64,000 bases of DNA, taken from contig NZ_JACOFR010000033.1 of the NCBI RefSeq assembly GCF_019455385.1, positions 1-64,000 of the forward strand, given 5' to 3'. Within the stretch, counting starts at the first letter, position 1. The number at the start of each line of letters is the position of its first letter. Below the pieces are notes generated by a model. That model saw nothing but the letters and a program-made list of their open reading frames with translations, ran no database searches and was not told the origin of the DNA. Positions 36,943 through 45,740 of the stretch are shown piece after piece. Both the position numbers and the translations under genes were made by a program. The DNA is from Bradyrhizobium sp. BR 10289 (lineage in GTDB: Bacteria > Pseudomonadota > Alphaproteobacteria > Rhizobiales > Xanthobacteraceae).

Positions 36943-37095
36943 TTAGTGCTGTTCGAGGGCTCTGAGGTCGTCAACGAGAGCGGCTTCGATCTGGCGCAGG
37001 TGCTCTGCGGTCGGGCCGGTCGGAAAGTCCTTGGAGAGCTGCCGGCAGCGCGCCAGGCGCTCTTCCAATATTCGTTTTTCCCGGTCCTTGTTCAT
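36943..37095 (-). CDS. Small hypothetical protein (50 residues)
   Basis: A frame from ATG at 37095 to TAA at 36943 encoding MNKDREKRILEERLARCRQL and ending HLRQIEAALVDDLRALEQH. The product is strongly helical and charged, with third-position G/C bias like the real genes. The ribosome site is poor. It lies between the LuxR-like regulator and the Crp-family gene, all on the minus strand. I recall comparable short proteins in rhizobia, but no function. Confidence 0.5.
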   Translation of the reverse strand: MNKDREKRILEERLARCRQLSKDFPTGPTAEHLRQIEAALVDDLRALEQH

Positions 37096-37171
37096 GGAAC
37101 GGAGAGCAACCTGATCGCGTGGAGTCAGCCTCGTGTCGACTAACGAACGATCAATCTACGCGTTCCCCGCC

Positions 37172-37846
37172 CTAATCCCCATATCCGCGCAGCCGATCGA
37201 CATCGAGGATGGTGACGCCGCCGTATTCGAGCCGCAGCAGCCCCTCCTTCTCCAGCCGGTTCAGCGCGCGGTTTGCGTTCTGGCGGGACATGCCGGAGAG
37301 CGCGCCGATCTCCTCCTGGGTGATCTCCAGATGCGCGGTCGATTCCGGATAGAGGATCGGGTTGAACAGGGAGGCGATGCTGCGGGCAAGGCGCGCGGTG
37401 GCATCGAGCGTGCGGTTGACCTCGAGCATGCCGATGAACTGGCCGAGCCGCTCGTTGAGCTGGCGCACCAGGAAGCGGTTGAAGCCGACGCTGTTCTCGA
37501 ACAGCCACATGAAGGCGCTGCGATCCATCAGCGCGAGGCGGCTTGTGCGCAGCGCCACCACGTCATAGCGGCGCGGCTCGTTCTTCAGCACGCTGCCCTC
37601 GCCGAACCAGGCCCCGGCCGTGAGCCCGGCAAGGCTGGTCTCCTTGCCGTCGCGCGAGACACCGCCCATCCGGGCAAGCCCGAACACCATGCCGGCCCAA
37701 TAGTCGAAGGTGTCGCCGCGCATGAACACGATCTCGCCAGTGCCGTAGGACCGTTCCGTAATTCCGCTGCGGGCGACCTCGATCTCCGCTGGCGTGAGCT
37801 CGCGCGACCAGGCGGCGATGCGCTTCAGTTGATCCTCTGAAATCAT
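37172..37846 (-). CDS. Crp/Fnr-family transcriptional regulator
   Basis: A 224-residue protein with a cyclic-nucleotide-binding-like barrel (GEIVFMRGDTFDYWAGMVFG...GAWFGEGSVL) and a C-terminal winged helix (LEITQEEIGALSGMSRQNANRALNRLEKEGL). No Cys set for an Fnr iron-sulfur cluster is present. The FGE loop is kept, but the Arg/Ser pair that holds cAMP in CRP is not obvious. It is divergent from the second liv-like operon, with 335 bp between starts, and so is a natural candidate to regulate it. Confidence 0.88.
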   Translation of the reverse strand: MISEDQLKRIAAWSRELTPAEIEVARSGITERSYGTGEIVFMRGDTFDYWAGMVFGLARMGGVSRDGKETSLAGLTAGAWFGEGSVLKNEPRRYDVVALRTSRLALMDRSAFMWLFENSVGFNRFLVRQLNERLGQFIGMLEVNRTLDATARLARSIASLFNPILYPESTAHLEITQEEIGALSGMSRQNANRALNRLEKEGLLRLEYGGVTILDVDRLRGYGD

Positions 37847-37888
37847 GATCGAGAGGCCAGCCGCACCGTGTCGTCACTCCGCTCTTTC

Positions 37889-38015
37889 TGCTGCATTGCA
37901 GCATAGCCAATTCGACCGCGTCCGACGAAGGATGGACGCCCCTGCGGCCCTCGAAAACTTTGTCGCAGAATTGTCAGGCCGGAGACATTTCTCAATAGCG
38001 CTTTCCCCTATTGAG
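37889..38015. promoter_or_regulatory. Two inverted repeats between the Crp-family gene and the second liv-like operon
   Basis: TGCTGC-ATT-GCAGCA (37889-37903) and CTCAATAG-9nt-CTATTGAG (37991-38015) are both perfect. The rest of the 335-bp gap (37847-38181) shows no gene. Either could be an operator for the Crp-family regulator or a hairpin in a leader. No half-site like TGTGA or TTGAT is seen. Confidence 0.4.
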
Positions 38016-38181
38016 GGCCACCTCGGGCGATGCGGCTTCTGATCCCAAACGGGAACGAGAGCTGTGCGGCTCCGGTCGAGACCATCTGCTGCATGGCCTC
38101 ATCGGCACGGCCGTACTAGGATCACCCGGCAGGAGCGGATGAAGAGCGCCACTGAATGCGCCATCACCGGGAGGGATTTGT

Positions 38182-39006
38182 TTGGTGGCTACCAGTCTCG
38201 AAGTGTGCGGCGTGTCCTTGCGATTCGGCGGCGTTCGCGCGCTGACCGATGTCAGCTTCGCCATCCGGGAAGGCGAGCTGTTCTCGATCATCGGCCCCAA
38301 CGGCGCCGGCAAGACCTCGATCGTGAATTGTATTTCCGGCCGCTACAAGCCGACCGAAGGCCAGCTGTTCTACGGGAAGCGCGACATCACCGGCCTGACG
38401 CCGAATGCGCGCGCCTCCCTCGGCATCGGCCGCACCTTCCAGAACCTCGCTTTGTTCCACCACATGAGCGTGCTCGACAACATCATGGTCGGGCGCCATC
38501 ACCTCTTGAAGAACAATTTCCTCACGGGATCGCTGTACTGGCTCACCGGCGCGCGCAAGGAAGAGCTCGCGCACCGGCGCAAAGTCGAGGAGATCATCGA
38601 CTTCCTCGATCTCCAGTCGGTCCGCAAGGCGACCGCCGGCACCCTCTCCTACGGCCTGCGCAAGCGCGTCGAGCTTGCCCGCGCCATGGCGCTGGAGCCG
38701 CGCCTCATCCTCCTCGACGAGCCGATGGCCGGCATGAATTTCGAGGAGAAGGAGGACATGGCCCGCTACATCGTCGATCTCAACGAGGAGTTCGGCATGA
38801 CGGTGGTGATGATCGAGCACGACATGGGCGTGGTGATGGACATCTCCCACCGCGTCATGGTGCTGGATTTCGGCCGCAAGATCGCCGAGGGCGATCCCGC
38901 CGCCGTTCTCGCCGATCCTCACGTCAAGCGCGCTTACCTCGGTGAAGAGGACGAGGTGCTGGTCGATCCCGACGATGCGCCTCCGGCACAGGAGAGCGCG
39001 GCATGA
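38182..39006 (+). CDS. ABC transporter ATP-binding protein, LivG type (second operon)
   Basis: A 274-residue ATPase with Walker A GPNGAGKTS, the LivG loop RTFQNLALFHHMSVLDNIMVG, Walker B LILLDEPMAGMNFEE and IEHDMGVVMDISHRV. The frame begins TTG GTG, with GGGAGGGA at a good distance, so the start is TTG at 38182 or GTG at 38185. It overlaps the acyl-CoA synthetase by 4 bp (ATGA). It opens an operon that also holds livH-, livM-, binding protein- and livF-like genes to 45737. Confidence 0.9.
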   Translation: MVATSLEVCGVSLRFGGVRALTDVSFAIREGELFSIIGPNGAGKTSIVNCISGRYKPTEGQLFYGKRDITGLTPNARASLGIGRTFQNLALFHHMSVLDNIMVGRHHLLKNNFLTGSLYWLTGARKEELAHRRKVEEIIDFLDLQSVRKATAGTLSYGLRKRVELARAMALEPRLILLDEPMAGMNFEEKEDMARYIVDLNEEFGMTVVMIEHDMGVVMDISHRVMVLDFGRKIAEGDPAAVLADPHVKRAYLGEEDEVLVDPDDAPPAQESAA

Positions 39007-40934
39007 TGGACTACGCAGGCCGCGCCGCACAGGCCGACACCTATCCAAAAATGCTCCGGCTCAATGCGAACGAGCACGGTGACGAGATCGCGCTGCGCGA
39101 GAAGGATCTCGGGCTCTGGCGCGTGTTCACGTGGAACGACTACCAGGCGCGGGTGCGCGACTTCGCGCTCGGCCTCATCGAGCTGGGCCTCGGACGCGGC
39201 GACGTGATCGGCATCATCGGCGACAACCGGCCGGACTGGGTCGCCGCAGAAATCGCGACGCACGCGGTCGGCGGCTTGAGCCTCGGGCTCTATCGCGACG
39301 TGCTCGACGAGGAAGCCGCCTATCTCCTCACCTATGGCGAGGCGCAACTCGTTTTCGCCGAGGACGAAGAGCAGGTCGACAAGCTGCTGGCGCTCGCCGA
39401 GCGCGTGCCGAAGCTCAAGCACATCATCTATTCCGATCCGCGCGGCATGCGGAAATATGACGATCCGCGGCTGATGTCGGCGGAGAAATTCGCCGAGCTC
39501 GGCCGCGCCCGCGCCGCGCGCGAGCCGGCGCTCTATGACAAGCTGGTCGATGCGACCAGGGGCGAGGACGTCGCGATCCTCTGCACCACATCAGGCACCA
39601 CCTCGCATCCGAAGCTCGCCATGCTCGCCGCCGGCCGCGTGCTCGGGCACTGCGCGACCTATCTCGCCTTCGACCCCAAGGGCCCCGACGACGAATATGT
39701 CTCGGTGTTGCCGCTGCCCTGGATCATGGAGCAGGTCTATGTGCTCGGCAAAGGCCTGCTCTGCCGGATGAAGATCAACTTCGTCGAAGAGCCCGACACC
39801 ATGATGAACGATCTGCGCGAGATCGCTCCGACGTTTGTCCTCTTTGCTCCGCGGGTCTGGGAATCGATCGCCGCCGATGTCCGCGCCAAGGTGATGGACG
39901 CGACACCGTTCAAACAGCGCCTGTTCGCTGTCGGCATGAAGAGCGGCCTCGCCGCGCTCGAACAGGGCAAGCGTTCCGGTTTTGCCGACGCGATCCTGTT
40001 CCGCGCACTGCGCGACCGGCTCGGCTTCACCCGCCTGCGCTCGGCCGCCACCGGCGGCGCCGCACTCGGGCCCGATACCTTCAAGTTCTTCCAGGCCATG
40101 GGCGTGCCGCTGCGCACGCTCTACGGCCAGACCGAGCTGCTCGGCGCCTACACCCTGCATCCCGAAGGCAAGGTCGATCCCGACACGACCGGCGTGCCGA
40201 TGGCCGACAATATCGAGATCCGCATCGACAACGCCGACGTCCACGGCGTCGGCGAGATCGTGGTGCGGCATCCCAACATGTTCCTCGGCTATTACAAGAA
40301 CCCCGAAGCCAGCGTTGCCGACATCAAGGACGGCTGGATGCTGTCGGGCGATGCCGGCTATTTCAACGCCAACCGCCAGCTCGTCGTCATCGACCGCATC
40401 AAGGACCTCGCCGAGACCTCGCGCGGCGAACGCTTCTCGCCGCAATTCATCGAGAACAAGCTGAAGTTCTCGCCCTACATCGCCGAAGCCGTGGTGCTGG
40501 GCGCCGGCCGCGACGCGCTCGCGGCGATGATCTGCATCCGCTACTCCATCATCTCGAAATGGGCGGAGAAGAACCGCCTCTCCTTCACCACCTACAGCGA
40601 TCTCGCCTCAAGGCCCGAGGTCTACAAGCTGCTCCAGAAGGAAGTCGAGACCGTCAACGCCACCCTGCCCCCGGCCCAGCGCATTTCGCGCTTCCTCTTG
40701 CTCTACAAGGAGCTCGACGCCGACGACGGCGAGCTCACCCGCACGAGAAAAGTGCGCCGCGGCGTCATTAACGAAAAGTACGAGGGCATCATCAACGCCA
40801 TCTATCGTGGCGATGCCGCCATCCCCGTCGACACCGTGATCCGCTTCCAGGACGGCACGACGCAGCGCGTCCGAACGACGCTGCGTGTGGTGGACCTCGG
40901 CGGGCACGGACACATGGCGGAGGCTGCGGAGTGA
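39003..40934 (+). CDS. AMP-forming acyl-CoA synthetase (long-chain type)
   Basis: A 643-residue ANL-superfamily ligase activating a carboxylic acid to its CoA thioester through an acyl-AMP. The P-loop reads CTTSGTTSHPKLAM (Ser where Gly is usual), the A5 motif is YGQTELLGAY, and the hinge is DRIKDLAETSRGERFSPQFIENKL. The late TRTRKVRRGVI supplies the catalytic Lys region. It resembles the FadD15/long-chain group. Being inside an uptake operon, it probably activates the imported acid. Fatty, aromatic or alicyclic acids are all possible. Confidence 0.88.
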   Translation: MMDYAGRAAQADTYPKMLRLNANEHGDEIALREKDLGLWRVFTWNDYQARVRDFALGLIELGLGRGDVIGIIGDNRPDWVAAEIATHAVGGLSLGLYRDVLDEEAAYLLTYGEAQLVFAEDEEQVDKLLALAERVPKLKHIIYSDPRGMRKYDDPRLMSAEKFAELGRARAAREPALYDKLVDATRGEDVAILCTTSGTTSHPKLAMLAAGRVLGHCATYLAFDPKGPDDEYVSVLPLPWIMEQVYVLGKGLLCRMKINFVEEPDTMMNDLREIAPTFVLFAPRVWESIAADVRAKVMDATPFKQRLFAVGMKSGLAALEQGKRSGFADAILFRALRDRLGFTRLRSAATGGAALGPDTFKFFQAMGVPLRTLYGQTELLGAYTLHPEGKVDPDTTGVPMADNIEIRIDNADVHGVGEIVVRHPNMFLGYYKNPEASVADIKDGWMLSGDAGYFNANRQLVVIDRIKDLAETSRGERFSPQFIENKLKFSPYIAEAVVLGAGRDALAAMICIRYSIISKWAEKNRLSFTTYSDLASRPEVYKLLQKEVETVNATLPPAQRISRFLLLYKELDADDGELTRTRKVRRGVINEKYEGIINAIYRGDAAIPVDTVIRFQDGTTQRVRTTLRVVDLGGHGHMAEAAE

Positions 40935-40968
40935 GACAGTCTGCCGCGCCGAACGCCGCTGCCCTTCG

Positions 40969-41023
40969 CCTCTCCCCGCCTGCGGGGAGAGGCCGGAGCG
41001 CGTCAGCGATCCGGGTGAGGGGG
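40969..41023. repeat. Extragenic palindrome, left flank of the DUF559 gene
   Basis: A perfect hairpin with arms CCTCTCCCCGC / GCGGGGAGAGG and a CT centre (40969-40992) is followed by GGGTGAGGGGGAG. The whole unit recurs inverted at 41371-41432 on the other side of the DUF559 gene. The end of the DUF559 coding frame lies inside it. Confidence 0.8.
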
Positions 41024-41368
41024 AGCCTCCGCGAGGGCGGTGACAATCGTTTCGAGAACGCCAGCCAAGTTGCGCGACACGTCGTTGTTCCAGAAGCGCA
41101 GTATTCGGTAATTGCGATCGATCAGCCATTTGTCCCGCACAGCATCATGCGAGCTGTCGGCGTGTTGCCCGCCATCGACTTCAATGATCAGCCGAGCTTC
41201 GCGGCAAATGAAGTCGACGGTGTAAGGGCCGATCGGCTCCTGACGAACGAATTTGTAGCCGTTCAGCCTACGGGCGCGCAGGCGGTACCAGAGCGTCCCC
41301 TCCGCGTCGGTCAATGTGGTTCGCAAGTGCCTGGCGCGCCCAGTCTTGGACTCATCAGCACCTCGCAT
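41003..41368 (-). CDS. DUF559 protein (Vsr/PD-(D/E)XK-like nuclease fold)
   Basis: A 121-residue protein starting at ATG 41368, whose ribosome site (GGGGGAG) is supplied by the flanking repeat; a GTG at 41386 is an alternative. Core motifs are RRLNGYKFVRQEPIGPYTVDFICREARLIIEVDGGQH and YRILRFWNNDV, with the Asp and Glu-x-Asp positions of the very-short-patch-repair/PD-(D/E)XK nuclease fold. Activity is not established for this family. It lies against the direction of the surrounding operon, between the acyl-CoA synthetase and the LivH-like gene, and is bracketed by inverted repeats, which points to insertion as a unit. Confidence 0.85.
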   Translation of the reverse strand: MRGADESKTGRARHLRTTLTDAEGTLWYRLRARRLNGYKFVRQEPIGPYTVDFICREARLIIEVDGGQHADSSHDAVRDKWLIDRNYRILRFWNNDVSRNLAGVLETIVTALAEAPPHPDR

Positions 41369-41370
41369 GC

Positions 41371-41432
41371 GGAGACTCCCCCTCACCCGCCGCGCGTTCC
41401 GCGCGTCGGCCTCTCCCCGCAGGCGGGGAGAG
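41371..41432. repeat. Extragenic palindrome, right flank of the DUF559 gene
   Basis: GGAGACTCCCCCTCACCC leads into a hairpin with arms CCTCTCCCCGC / GCGGGGAGAGG and an A centre (41410-41432). It is the inverted counterpart of 40969-41023 and ends 22 bp before the LivH-like gene. Confidence 0.8.
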
Positions 41433-41454
41433 GCGAAGATAACACGGAACCGAC

Positions 41455-42348
41455 ATGAACACCGCCTTCCTCATCCAGCTCCTGGTCAACGGCCTCGTGG
41501 TCGGCACGCTCTATGGCGTGGTCGCGATGTCGTTTGTGCTGATCTACAAGGCGACGCAGGTCGTCAACTTCGCGCAAGGCGAACTGCTGCTGGTCGGCGC
41601 CTGGGTGTGCTGGGCGCTGCTCGCCAAGTATCAGGTACCGTTCTGGATCGGCATGCCGATCACGCTGGTGTTCATGTTCGTCTTCGGCATCGCGATCCAG
41701 GTGCTGATCCTGCGGCCGATGATCGGCGAGCCCATCATTTCGGTGATCATGGTCACCATCGGCCTCTCCACCGTACTGCAGGCGACGCTGAAATGGATGT
41801 TCGGCGTCAACCCGCAGCCGTTCCCGCGCGTATTCGAGAGCCAGTCGGTCAGCCTGTTCGGGCTCCAGATCCAGACCGTCTATGTCATGAGCCTCGTGGT
41901 CTCGGTCGCGATGATGATCGGCATGGCCTGGTTCTTCCGCGCCTCGAAATACGGCCTTGCGATGCGCGCCACCGCGTTCAACCAGCAGGTCGCGCAGTCG
42001 CTCGGCATTTCCGTGAAAAGCGTGTTCGCGATGGCCTGGGCGATCTCGGCGACCGTGTCGGCGGTCGCGGGCGTCGTGGTCGCCGTGGTGAACGGGGTGT
42101 CATCCGGCCTTGCCGCCTATGGCATCAAAGTGTTTCCGGCGGCGATCCTCGGCGGGCTCGATTCGGTCGGCGGCGCTGTGCTCGGCGGCATCATCATCGG
42201 GCTGCTGGAAAACATCGCGCAATATGTCGACAGCCAATACCTGCACTGGGGCAATCTCTACGAGATCGCGCCGTTCTACGTCCTCATCATCGTGCTGATG
42301 ATCAAGCCTTACGGCCTGTTCGGCACCCACGACATCGAGCGGATCTGA
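41455..42348 (+). CDS. ABC transporter permease, LivH type (second operon)
   Basis: A 297-residue permease with about eight membrane segments. YKATQVVNFAQGELLLVGAWVCW and MRATAFNQQVAQSLGISVKSVFAMAW are the LivH membrane-entry and ATPase-contact motifs. It is followed by the LivM-like gene after 3 bp. The DUF559 insertion lies immediately upstream, so its expression may depend on read-through or a new promoter. Confidence 0.9.
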   Translation: MNTAFLIQLLVNGLVVGTLYGVVAMSFVLIYKATQVVNFAQGELLLVGAWVCWALLAKYQVPFWIGMPITLVFMFVFGIAIQVLILRPMIGEPIISVIMVTIGLSTVLQATLKWMFGVNPQPFPRVFESQSVSLFGLQIQTVYVMSLVVSVAMMIGMAWFFRASKYGLAMRATAFNQQVAQSLGISVKSVFAMAWAISATVSAVAGVVVAVVNGVSSGLAAYGIKVFPAAILGGLDSVGGAVLGGIIIGLLENIAQYVDSQYLHWGNLYEIAPFYVLIIVLMIKPYGLFGTHDIERI

Positions 42349-42351
42349 TCC

Positions 42352-43425
42352 ATGGCCGGCCCTGCCCTCATCCCTGCTGGTGATTTCCGCACCTCTTACG
42401 CGGCGGACACCACGATCTTCCCGACCACGACCAGCCGCAATTTTGCGATCGCCGGCGTATTGGTCCTGTGTCTGGCGCCACAATTCTTCAGCGGCTACTG
42501 GCTCAGCATCCTGATCCAGATCGGCATCTTCTCGATCGCCGCGCTCGGGCTGAACATCCTGGTCGGCTTCACCGGCCAGATCTCGATCGGGCACGCCGCC
42601 TTCTTCCTGCTCGGCGCCTTCACCTCGGCCTATATCTCCAACAACGCGCCGATCCCGGTATTCTTCGCGATCCCGCTCGCCGGCCTCGTGACCGCGATGG
42701 TCGGACTGATCTTCGGCATTCCGGCGGCACGCCTGAAGGGCCTCTATCTCGTCATTGCGACATTGGCCGCGCAATATATCCTGCTCGACTTCTTCTCCCG
42801 CGCCGAATGGTTCACCGGCGGCTCGGTGCCGGCGAGCGCCAATCCGTTCTCGATCTTCGGCTTCACGCTGCGCGGCGACAGGCAGTATTTCTACGTCGTG
42901 CTGGCCTATGTGCTGGCCAGCTACATCCTCGTCACCAATCTGATGCGCACGCGCGACGGCCGCGCGCTGGTGGCGATCCGCGACCATTATCTCTCCGCCG
43001 AAATCATGGGCATCAATCTCACCAAATACCGCACGCTGTCGTTCGGCCTTGCAGCCTTCTTCGCCGGCATCGCCGGCGCGCTCTACGCGCATTACCAGCT
43101 CGTGGTGTCGCAGGAAGGTTTCGGCATCGAGCGCTCGATCCTGTTCCTCGCCATGATCATCATCGGCGGCACCGGATCGATCATGGGCACGTTGATGGGC
43201 ACCGCCTTCGTGGTGCTGCTGCCCGAAGCGATGGAGCTCTTCAGCCATTATTTGAAGGGCGGTGCGATCGACAAGGCGCTCGCGCTCAACAACAACATCA
43301 CCTTCCTGCGCGAGATCGCGATCGGGGTGATCATCATCGTGTTCCTGATGTTCGAGCCCGACGGGCTCGCGCATCGCTGGCGGCAGATCAAGGCCTACTG
43401 GAAACTCTACCCGTTCTCGCACTGA
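42352..43425 (+). CDS. ABC transporter permease, LivM type (second operon)
   Basis: A 357-residue permease. A polar N-terminal extension of about 35 residues precedes roughly ten membrane segments with GLNILVGFTGQISIGHAAFFLLGAF and VAIRDHYLSAEIMGINLTKYRTLSF. This is the LivM pattern. It is tightly coupled to the preceding permease gene. Confidence 0.9.
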   Translation: MAGPALIPAGDFRTSYAADTTIFPTTTSRNFAIAGVLVLCLAPQFFSGYWLSILIQIGIFSIAALGLNILVGFTGQISIGHAAFFLLGAFTSAYISNNAPIPVFFAIPLAGLVTAMVGLIFGIPAARLKGLYLVIATLAAQYILLDFFSRAEWFTGGSVPASANPFSIFGFTLRGDRQYFYVVLAYVLASYILVTNLMRTRDGRALVAIRDHYLSAEIMGINLTKYRTLSFGLAAFFAGIAGALYAHYQLVVSQEGFGIERSILFLAMIIIGGTGSIMGTLMGTAFVVLLPEAMELFSHYLKGGAIDKALALNNNITFLREIAIGVIIIVFLMFEPDGLAHRWRQIKAYWKLYPFSH

Positions 43426-43468
43426 GCGCGGGCAACTTCACTTAAACAATAAACGGAGGAACCGACCC

Positions 43469-44752
43469 ATGAAGATGAAGTCCCTTTTGAGCACCGCATC
43501 GCTCGCGCTTGTGATCGCGGCATTCTCCGCGAGCGCGCAGGCGCAGATTGCGATCGGCCATCTCGCCGACTATTCCGGCGGCACCTCCGACGTCGGCACG
43601 CCCTATGGCCAGGCCGTCGCCGACACCTTCGCCTGGGTCAACAAGAATGGCGGCATCGGCGGCAAGCAGGTCAGCGTCGACACCAACGACTATAGTTACC
43701 AGGTGCCGAAGGCGATCGCGCTGTACAAGAAGTGGTCGGCACCGGACAGCAAGGTCGCGGCGATCATGGGCTGGGGCACGGCGGACACCGAAGCGCTGAC
43801 CGGCTTCCTCGCCCAGGACAAGATTCCCGACCTCTCCGGCTCCTACGCCGCCGCCCTCACCGATCCCGAAGGCGTCAGCGGCAAGGCCAAGCCGGCGCCT
43901 TACAATTTCTTCTATGGCCCGAGCTATTCGGACGCGCTGCGCGCGATGCTGATGTGGGCGGCCGAGGACTGGAAGGCCAAGGGCAAGTCCGGCAAGCCGA
44001 AATTCGTGCACATGGGCGCCAACCATCCCTATCCGAACGCGCCGAAGGCCGCCGGCGAAGCCATGGCGCAGGAGCTCGGCTTCGAAGTGCTGCCGCCGCT
44101 GGTGTTCGCGCTGGCGCCGGGCGACTACAGCGCGCAGTGCCTGAGCCTCAAGTCCTCCGGCGCCAATTACGCCTATCTCGGCAACACCGCGGCCTCCAAC
44201 ATCTCGGTGATGAAGGCCTGCAAGACCGCCGGCGCCGAGGTGCAGTTCCTCGGCAATGTCTGGGGCATGGACGAGAACGCCGCCAAGACCGCTGGCGATG
44301 CGGCCGACGGCGTGATCTTCCCGTTGCGCACCGCGGTGAGCTGGGGCGGCGATGCGCCCGGCATGAAGACGGTGATGGAAATCTCCAAGATCTCCGACCC
44401 CACCGGCAAGGTCTACCGCCCCGTGCACTACATCGCAGCCGTCTGCTCGGCGCTCTACATGAAGGAGGCGCTCGACTGGGCCGTCAAGAACGGCGGCGCC
44501 ACCGGCGACAACGTCGTGAAGGGCTTTTACCAGAAGAAGGATTGGGTGCCCGCCGGCATGGAAGGCGTCTGCTATCCCTCGACCTGGACCGACAAGGACC
44601 ATCGCGGCACGCTGAAGGTCGATCTCTATCGCACCAGGATCTCGGGCGCGACCGACGGCGACCTCAACGACCTCATGGCCAAGGGCACCATCAAGCTCGA
44701 AAAGGTCAAGACCGTCGAGCTGCCGCGCAAGCCGGAACTGTTGGGCTGGTGA
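43469..44752 (+). CDS. Periplasmic substrate-binding protein of the second liv-like transporter
   Basis: A 427-residue protein with GGAGGAA before the ATG at 43469. The signal peptide (MKMKSLLSTASLALVIAAFS) ends at AQA. The mature type I binding fold begins QIAIGHLADYSGGTSDVGTPYGQ. It is longer than typical LivK (about 370) and lacks the classical leucine-site pattern, in line with a non-amino-acid ligand. Two CoA ligases in the same operon suggest a carboxylic acid; this is inference. Confidence 0.85.
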   Translation: MKMKSLLSTASLALVIAAFSASAQAQIAIGHLADYSGGTSDVGTPYGQAVADTFAWVNKNGGIGGKQVSVDTNDYSYQVPKAIALYKKWSAPDSKVAAIMGWGTADTEALTGFLAQDKIPDLSGSYAAALTDPEGVSGKAKPAPYNFFYGPSYSDALRAMLMWAAEDWKAKGKSGKPKFVHMGANHPYPNAPKAAGEAMAQELGFEVLPPLVFALAPGDYSAQCLSLKSSGANYAYLGNTAASNISVMKACKTAGAEVQFLGNVWGMDENAAKTAGDAADGVIFPLRTAVSWGGDAPGMKTVMEISKISDPTGKVYRPVHYIAAVCSALYMKEALDWAVKNGGATGDNVVKGFYQKKDWVPAGMEGVCYPSTWTDKDHRGTLKVDLYRTRISGATDGDLNDLMAKGTIKLEKVKTVELPRKPELLGW

Positions 44753-44778
44753 GCCTCTTCATTGCCTCGAACACAACT

Positions 44779-44878
44779 GTCATTCCCCGCGAAGGCGGGG
44801 GATCCAGTACGCCGCGGCTTCTCGATGAATCTCCGGCGCCTCTGGAATACTGGGTCACCCGCCTTCGCGGGTGACGAC
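44779..44878. repeat. Dispersed rhizobial palindromic repeat, copy 2
   Basis: It opens TCATTCCCCGCGAAGGCGGGGGATCCAGTA and closes TACTGGGTCACCCGCCTTCGCGGG, with a GCCGCGG block inside. The ends are inverted repeats that can fold the whole element. It is homologous, in reverse orientation, to 24100-24268. It lies inside the operon between the binding-protein and LivF-like genes. Confidence 0.75.
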
Positions 44879-44897
44879 ATCGAGAAAGTGACTAGCC

Positions 44898-45737
44898 ATG
44901 AGTGAAGCGGCCCAAATCGACCGGCCCACACCCACCGCCGTCCCCGCGCCGCCCCTCCTCGCAGTGCGCAGCATCGAGGTCGTCTATGACGACGTCATCC
45001 TGGTGCTGCGGGGCCTCAGCCTCGACGTGCCCAAGGGCGCGATCGTCGCGCTGCTGGGCGCGAACGGCGCCGGCAAGTCGACGACGCTGAAGGCGATCTC
45101 GGGGCTGCTCAAGACCGAGGACGGTGAGGTCACGCGCGGCGAAATTCTGTTCGAAGGCGAGAAAGTCAACGGCATCGATCCTGACAAGATCGTCCGCCGC
45201 GGCATCTTCCAGGTGATGGAGGGCCGGCGCATCGTCGCCGACATGACCTCGCTCGAGAACCTCAAGCTCGGCGCTTTCACGCGCAGGGACCGCGAGGTCG
45301 ATGCCGACCTCGACATGGTCTTTAATTACTTCCCGCGCCTGAAGGAGCGCACTGGACTGGCCGGCTATCTCTCCGGCGGCGAGCAGCAGATGCTCGCGAT
45401 CGGCCGCGCGCTGATGGCGCGCCCCAAGATGATCTTGATGGACGAGCCGTCGATGGGCCTGTCGCCCCTCCTGGTGAAAGAGGTGTTCTCCATCATCCAG
45501 AAGATCAACCGCGATCTCGGCGTCACCATCCTGCTGGTCGAGCAGAACGCGCGCGCCGCGCTGTCGGTCGCGAGCCACGGCTACATCATGGAGCAGGGCA
45601 AGGTCGTGCTCGACGGCACCGCGGACGAACTGCGCGACAACGAGGACGTCAAGGAATTCTACCTCGGCGGCGCCGGCGACCAGCGCAAGAGTTTCAAGAA
45701 CCTCAAGAGCTTCAAGCGGCGCAAACGGTGGCTGTGA
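44898..45737 (+). CDS. ABC transporter ATP-binding protein, LivF type (second operon)
   Basis: A 279-residue ATPase with Walker A GANGAGKST, YLSGGEQQMLAIGRALM, Walker B MILMDEPSMGLSP and VEQNARAAL. Its N-terminus has an extra 18-residue Pro/Ala-rich stretch, and its C-terminus an extra basic tail (KSFKNLKSFKRRKRWL). Such a tail is uncommon in LivF. The AGE-family gene converges on it, with 3 bp between stops. Confidence 0.9.
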   Translation: MSEAAQIDRPTPTAVPAPPLLAVRSIEVVYDDVILVLRGLSLDVPKGAIVALLGANGAGKSTTLKAISGLLKTEDGEVTRGEILFEGEKVNGIDPDKIVRRGIFQVMEGRRIVADMTSLENLKLGAFTRRDREVDADLDMVFNYFPRLKERTGLAGYLSGGEQQMLAIGRALMARPKMILMDEPSMGLSPLLVKEVFSIIQKINRDLGVTILLVEQNARAALSVASHGYIMEQGKVVLDGTADELRDNEDVKEFYLGGAGDQRKSFKNLKSFKRRKRWL

Positions 45738-45740
45738 AAC

